Positions 60,239-64,000 of a stretch of 64,000 nucleotides of DNA are shown here, in pieces. The DNA lies in assembly GCA_019057385.1 (NCBI GenBank), contig JAHQJS010000004.1:884727-948726 (forward strand). Direction: 5' to 3'. Within the stretch, counting starts at the first letter, position 1; each line of letters begins with the position of its first letter. The notes below the pieces were generated by a model that saw only the letters and a program-made list of their open reading frames with translations, did not search any database and was not told the DNA's origin. This stretch comes from Candidatus Borrarchaeum weybense (GTDB taxonomy: Archaea; Asgardarchaeota; Sifarchaeia; Borrarchaeales; Borrarchaeaceae). The position numbers were made by a program, and so were the translations under genes.

Positions 60239-61615
60239 CTAAAATTTGAGTCCAAGATCTTCAAGTTCTTTTTTGACTCGTGTAAAAATGTTAACGTGTT
60301 CTTCAGAGGGCTTAACCGTGTTCAAATCATAGCATTCTTGAAATGTAAGCCCTAGAGGTGGGTTTTTTAAATTTTGTTCATATTTTGACATAATTTTGGT
60401 CACTAGGTCGTTGGCATCAGTTCTTTTCAATCCCGTTGCTGCATGGCCAACTTCGCAGCCCATCTTAGCTTCCATTCCAGTATTTCGATCTGGGTATTGA
60501 CTTTTAGCTGCCGATGCATTATTGATATGACATCCAGAAACAGCACCAGCTATACTCATCGCCGCAACCTCAAGGAAACACATATCTGTACAAGGACCAG
60601 CTGCAGTTATAGCCTCTGAAGCAGTAAGCAGATGAGTATTTCGACTAAGAGCTTGACATACAATGCTGGCAATCCAAATGGTTTCAGGTGCCGTACTACA
60701 AGAATATTTGAGATGCAGAGGCGGAAAGTCCGAATAAGCGACATTATAAGTAAGGACTCCCTGTAAATGATGTGCTAGGGTAACTATGGCGGTTCCTTCA
60801 GGTCCTCCTGCATATCCTCCCATTAACGGCACATACACGCCTCCTATCAAGACAGTATCTTGATCAGAGTAGTATAACGCCTTAGCGAGTTGACTATAAT
60901 CTGTTTTAAGCTCAGCAAGCGTAGCGATGAGCATTCCATCCACAGGTCTAACGCCAAGTTCTGGTTGATTCATGTTGATATACGAGGCCTCTGACAGAGC
61001 GCTTCCTATCAGATTATGAAATCCAATCAAAGGACGACCTGCTCTCTTTGTTCCTTCTTTTGCATAAATGAGATTGTAAGTAGATGCTAAGATTTCAATA
61101 GGAGTGCCTGCTCGTGGCACCATTCCAAATATAGTCTTTAATGGATATCCTCCACTTACTGTATCGGCTAATGGTTCTTGTGCAAGACTCTGAACTACTT
61201 TTGCATAAATATCCTCAGAGATTTCGCAACCACCTGAAGTTAAACATAAAGGTGGTTTTCTATCTTCAATACGTCTATTAGCCATTACTCTTTCATCAGT
61301 TCCAGCTCCGAACGTAATTTGACTTGGTGCTTCATGTAGTGCTAACCTTATCTCATCTTCCTCAAACTTGATTTGTCGATGTGTACTTAAACAATAAGTG
61401 CCTGTTTCTAAATAAAGTTCCAAAGCGGCATTAAACACAGCGTCCGCCAAACTATCGTCGGAAGGAACTAAAACCTCTGGATCATATCTTATATCATAAT
61501 CTTTAATTAATTCTTTGAGTTTTAATCTCATTATACTAAAATCAAAGTCTTTTTCCATACAAATTGGACCATCTTCAGCTCTCTTGATGACGTCTAATAA
61601 TTTTGATGCATGCAT
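60239..61615 (-). CDS. MtmB-family methyltransferase lacking pyrrolysine
   Basis: A 458-residue protein, the same length as methanogen monomethylamine methyltransferase MtmB and alike in 'AGPCTDMCFLEVAAMSIAG', 'NTGMEAKMGCEVGHAATG' and 'TFQECYDLNTVKPSEE..KKELEDLGL'. MtmB carries pyrrolysine at residue 202 in GRPGMGV-O-GPE. Here the aligned stretch is 'RAGRPLIGFHNLIGS', with His200 at that place and no in-frame UAG. The protein therefore probably demethylates another substrate or uses different chemistry, passing the methyl group to the corrinoid protein next door. Confidence 0.9.
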   Translation of the reverse strand: MHASKLLDVIKRAEDGPICMEKDFDFSIMRLKLKELIKDYDIRYDPEVLVPSDDSLADAVFNAALELYLETGTYCLSTHRQIKFEEDEIRLALHEAPSQITFGAGTDERVMANRRIEDRKPPLCLTSGGCEISEDIYAKVVQSLAQEPLADTVSGGYPLKTIFGMVPRAGTPIEILASTYNLIYAKEGTKRAGRPLIGFHNLIGSALSEASYINMNQPELGVRPVDGMLIATLAELKTDYSQLAKALYYSDQDTVLIGGVYVPLMGGYAGGPEGTAIVTLAHHLQGVLTYNVAYSDFPPLHLKYSCSTAPETIWIASIVCQALSRNTHLLTASEAITAAGPCTDMCFLEVAAMSIAGAVSGCHINNASAAKSQYPDRNTGMEAKMGCEVGHAATGLKRTDANDLVTKIMSKYEQNLKNPPLGLTFQECYDLNTVKPSEEHVNIFTRVKKELEDLGLKF

Positions 61616-61817
61616 GTACCATATCTTCCTTCATTTCTATTCATATAGCAAGCCTTTCGACTTCTCATCTTATGAACTTAATATTCTTTTTGTTTTGGAT
61701 ATGTATCTAAGGAAAACTAATGCAGTAAACATGTAGTATTATAACAATTTATTCATCATTTTTCCATAAACTATTTGAAATGTAGCTTCCTCTGGATATC
61801 AGGGAAAAAGAGTACAG

Positions 61818-62501
61818 ATGAATGTTCAAGCTAAACAGAAATTTCGCTGGAATGATGTGAGTACACTCCGAATAATCGTTTCAATATTGGGTATCCTTGT
61901 TGGATTCGCCGGTTTCGAACATGGGTTCTTTGAAATTCTTCAAGGGAATGTCATTCCTAATGAATTTGTCATAGATGCCATTGGTCCAGGGCAGAGGTTT
62001 TGGTCTGAGGGAACAGAACCTGCATTCACAATAATTCCAAATTATTTTATTACAGGTATTTTAGCAATGAGTATTGGTCTGTTAATGATTATTTGGGCTG
62101 CTCTATTTATTGAAAGGAAATATGGTGTCCGAATACTATTTCTACTGTCAATTACATTATTTTTGGTAGGAGGAGGGTTTGCACCACTACCGGTCGCATT
62201 ATTAGCTAGTTTTGTTGCAACTAGCATAAATAGTCCCTTAAACTGGTGGCGTACCCATCTCCCTGAGAACATTCAGAACATGCTTGTCAAGCTATGGCCG
62301 TGGAATGTCATCGTAGCTGTATTTTTATTTTTGTTTGCTGTTTTTGTCGCAATATTTGGCTATCCCATAATATGGTTTTTGTCTGCTGAACTTACTGTAT
62401 CATTTAACTTGATTATAGGTTTAATTGACCTTGGTATTATGGTGATTTCTATTCTGTCGGCAATTTCCTATGGTATCCAGAGCTCCCCAGATTCGAATTA
62501 A
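61818..62501 (+). CDS. multispan membrane protein, function unknown
   Basis: A 227-residue protein with five probable spans ('LRIIVSILGILVGFAGFEHG', 'YFITGILAMSIGLLMIIWAA', 'ILFLLSITLFLVGGGFAPLP', 'VIVAVFLFLFAVFVAIFGYP', 'LIIGLIDLGIMVISILSAIS'). The family is not recognised. It is divergent from the MtmB-like gene (202 bp between starts). Confidence 0.65.
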   Translation: MNVQAKQKFRWNDVSTLRIIVSILGILVGFAGFEHGFFEILQGNVIPNEFVIDAIGPGQRFWSEGTEPAFTIIPNYFITGILAMSIGLLMIIWAALFIERKYGVRILFLLSITLFLVGGGFAPLPVALLASFVATSINSPLNWWRTHLPENIQNMLVKLWPWNVIVAVFLFLFAVFVAIFGYPIIWFLSAELTVSFNLIIGLIDLGIMVISILSAISYGIQSSPDSN

Positions 62502-62592
62502 ACTGCTTAATGCAAATGAGTTTTTTGCAATTATTTAGGAATGAAAAGTGTGATTCTAATCAGGATTTGATTGATACTTTTTTAAAGAAATT

Positions 62593-63456
62593 TTATTTTT
62601 TGGGTTTTCTAAAAGCCAGTATAAAGTCGTGAACCCTGGAAATTACCATAGTTGTCGGATATCCTAAAGGACGTGTTGTATAATGAGGATGCTCCCATAT
62701 AATCATGTCTTGATATTCAAAGCCTATCTCTTTGCAGATGTGGATCATATCAATATGTATTGTGATTACTTCTGAACCTCTTCGAGAATCCTGAACTATG
62801 ACCACAAAGTACTTTCCTTTTTTTAAAACCTCAAAAACAAGTCTATAGATTTTCTCAAGTTCAGAAATAAATTTATTGTAGGTCTGAATATTGCCCAAGT
62901 CTCTGGAATCTTCACTATAAATTTTCCATTCTTTTTCAGTTTGTCCTGTATATTTACCGTTTATTCCATGAAGTCCGATCCAATAGGGCGGTGATGTCAA
63001 ACAAAAATCTACAGATTCTTTTTCAACATGAGAAAGAAGGTTTCTTGCATCATCGTAGATTATTTTATGATCATTAGATATTCTCGTTTTTTCATCAGAG
63101 TCGAACCAAGTCTCTATAGGTTTAGGGATTTCTTCCAGTCTTCCCTTAGCAATATTTGACCATTTTTCTGATAATTCTATTCCTAAGGCATCTCTATCTA
63201 AGTTCCTACTTACAACAACGGTTGTTCCAATTCCAACCATTGGGTCAAAAACAAAATCTCCTCTCTTAGTAAACATCCTTATCAAACGTTTTGCAACAAA
63301 ATCAGGAAAGATTGCTGGATGTCCATAATTATTTCTTACTGGTTGTTTAAATCTCCACGCAGATTTTGAGAATTGCACCCATTCTGCCCCAGTAAGGTCA
63401 TTTAGTCTATTCTCTCTCTTTTTAATTTTTTTATTGTTTTGGTTATTTTCATTCAA
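62593..63456 (-). CDS. DNA N4-cytosine/N6-adenine methyltransferase
   Basis: A 287-residue DNA methylase. SAM motif 'FVFDPMVGIGTTVVVSRNLD' precedes the catalytic 'DFCLTSPPYW' (TSPPYW, typical of N4-cytosine enzymes); 'GIELSEKW' is motif II. The order X-I-IV with a central TSPPYW and a C-terminal 'HDFILAFRK' fits the PF01555 group. No restriction endonuclease is adjacent, so it may be an orphan. Target sequence unknown. ATG 63456. Confidence 0.9.
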   Translation of the reverse strand: MNENNQNNKKIKKRENRLNDLTGAEWVQFSKSAWRFKQPVRNNYGHPAIFPDFVAKRLIRMFTKRGDFVFDPMVGIGTTVVVSRNLDRDALGIELSEKWSNIAKGRLEEIPKPIETWFDSDEKTRISNDHKIIYDDARNLLSHVEKESVDFCLTSPPYWIGLHGINGKYTGQTEKEWKIYSEDSRDLGNIQTYNKFISELEKIYRLVFEVLKKGKYFVVIVQDSRRGSEVITIHIDMIHICKEIGFEYQDMIIWEHPHYTTRPLGYPTTMVISRVHDFILAFRKPKK

Positions 63457-63617
63457 TTTAATCCTCTACATCTGTCAAGATCAACGATTTTCTTCTTGGC
63501 TTTAATATAGATCGTTTTTCATACAATTTTTCATTATATAAAAGACAGTTTTATCACAATAGTATGCGTGAATAATTCTATATACCTTAAGGTTCCCAAG
63601 ACGTATTGGGAATCATT

Positions 63618-63695
63618 ATGACGAACATTACTGAAATTAGTTCCAAAGAATGGATTAAAGAACATGAACCTATTGATGATTTTCTCGCAAAATAA
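63618..63695 (+). CDS. possible small protein (25 aa)
   Basis: ATG 63618 opens a 25-codon ORF (MTNITEISSKEWIKEHEPID then DFLAK). TCTATATACC, a TATA-like box, lies ~35 bp upstream. It precedes the next gene by 22 bp. It could be a leader peptide or chance ORF. Confidence 0.3.
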   Translation: MTNITEISSKEWIKEHEPIDDFLAK

Positions 63696-63717
63696 ATGAA
63701 TAGTGAGCAAGGATGAC

Positions 63718-64000
63718 ATGACCCTCTATTTGGATAATTTTGAACAGATACAGAAAGGAATTCAATGGCTAAGAGAGTGGGTAATCTTTGATGAGGAGAA
63801 GTTAAAGCGACGGTTAGATCGTTCAATCGAGGCTAAAGAAGAAGATAGCTACAGTATATCTCTCGAAGAACGAATTCACGATCTAGAAATAAAATTAGAT
63901 ATAAAATATACTTCAAGAGATACACTCCCGATTTATGTGTTATCACTCTTCAACGATCCGATTGTTAAGGAATTTAAGAATGCCTCGAACTCCCCCGAGT
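63718..64000 (+). CDS. partial protein, start of gene cut by window end
   Basis: ATG 63718, 5 nt after AAGGATG, opens a frame that runs to the last base without a stop: 'MTLYLDNFEQIQKGIQWLRE', 'FDEEKLKRRLDRSIEAKEED', 'SLEERIHDLEIKLDIKY', 'LPIYVLSLFNDPIVKEFKN'. It is hydrophilic and largely helical. Nothing further can be assigned. Confidence 0.6.
   Translation, partial: MTLYLDNFEQIQKGIQWLREWVIFDEEKLKRRLDRSIEAKEEDSYSISLEERIHDLEIKLDIKYTSRDTLPIYVLSLFNDPIVKEFKNASNSPE

Overview
The window looks like a contig from an Asgard archaeon (Promethearchaeota), of Lokiarchaeia-like or related type. It carries a eukaryote-like actin ending in the actin C-terminal signature (10656-11795), a canonical Rab/Ras-type small GTPase (15719-16249) and two more divergent GTPases, each followed by a dedicated partner gene (45804-48612). 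It also has an archaeal TFIIB, a PriS primase subunit, an XPD-type iron-sulfur helicase, a TrmB regulator, AlaX, a tungsten-type aldehyde ferredoxin oxidoreductase and giant leucine-rich-repeat proteins. Base composition is AT-rich and most starts follow a GGTG/GAGG-type ribosome site. Several genes look bacterial by family (UvrB, nitrilase, NYN/OST-HTH), as is common in Asgard genomes.

Layout. 1-6528: the end of a large beta-repeat protein, a tRNA-binding OB protein, XPD helicase, a HAD hydrolase and PriS. 6529-8752: two non-autonomous IS605-like elements around a membrane protein and a YkgJ-type protein. 8753-14112: TFB, a wHTH-GNAT fusion, actin and a D-aminoacylase. 14162-15545: an IS605-type element carrying only tnpB. 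15719-18727: a Rab-like GTPase and two KaiC-like ATPases, the second with a receiver domain. 18728-25597: a CRISPR-derived locus (below). 25744-30563: two LRR proteins plus LRR debris. 30852-36636: AOR with a MoaD-like beta-grasp protein, an AmrS-like radical SAM enzyme, TatD, AlaX and a methyltransferase. 36672-37520: a nest of tnpB-end-derived elements. 37579-45802: small proteins, a PaaI thioesterase, SSB, TrmB, a phosphodiesterase, a sulfoquinovose-synthase-like epimerase, thioredoxin and UvrB. 45804-48612: the duplicated GTPase/partner modules. 48869-64000: TPR protein, FAH hydrolase, Asp/Glu racemase, nitrilase, MFS transporter, PqqD/SPASM radical SAM protein, NYN/OST-HTH protein, acyltransferase, a DUF4097-like lipoprotein, an MtmB-like methyltransferase with its corrinoid protein, and a DNA methyltransferase.

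The most striking system is at 19427-25597 on the minus strand. A 1323-residue protein joins a Ski2/Hel308-like superfamily-2 helicase to a cysteine-rich middle and an apparently complete Cas1 integrase with its Glu/His/Asp residues in register. Downstream lie a Cas7-group RAMP protein and a protein joining a Cas6 C-terminal-like glycine-loop segment to an HD domain resembling that of Cas10. The last two genes share a ~40-bp promoter element, and one also has a 10-bp inverted-repeat operator candidate. No CRISPR array, Cas2 or Cas4 was seen in the window. A related ~110-150-bp repeat sits between or beside the genes three times.

Other points worth attention: an MtmB-family methyltransferase with His where pyrrolysine should be; a 55-residue Gly-Gly-ending beta-grasp protein beside the AOR; many solitary tnpB 3'-end hairpins; and the GTPase modules with a changed switch-II glutamine. 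All assignments rest on reading the sequence; no database search was run.
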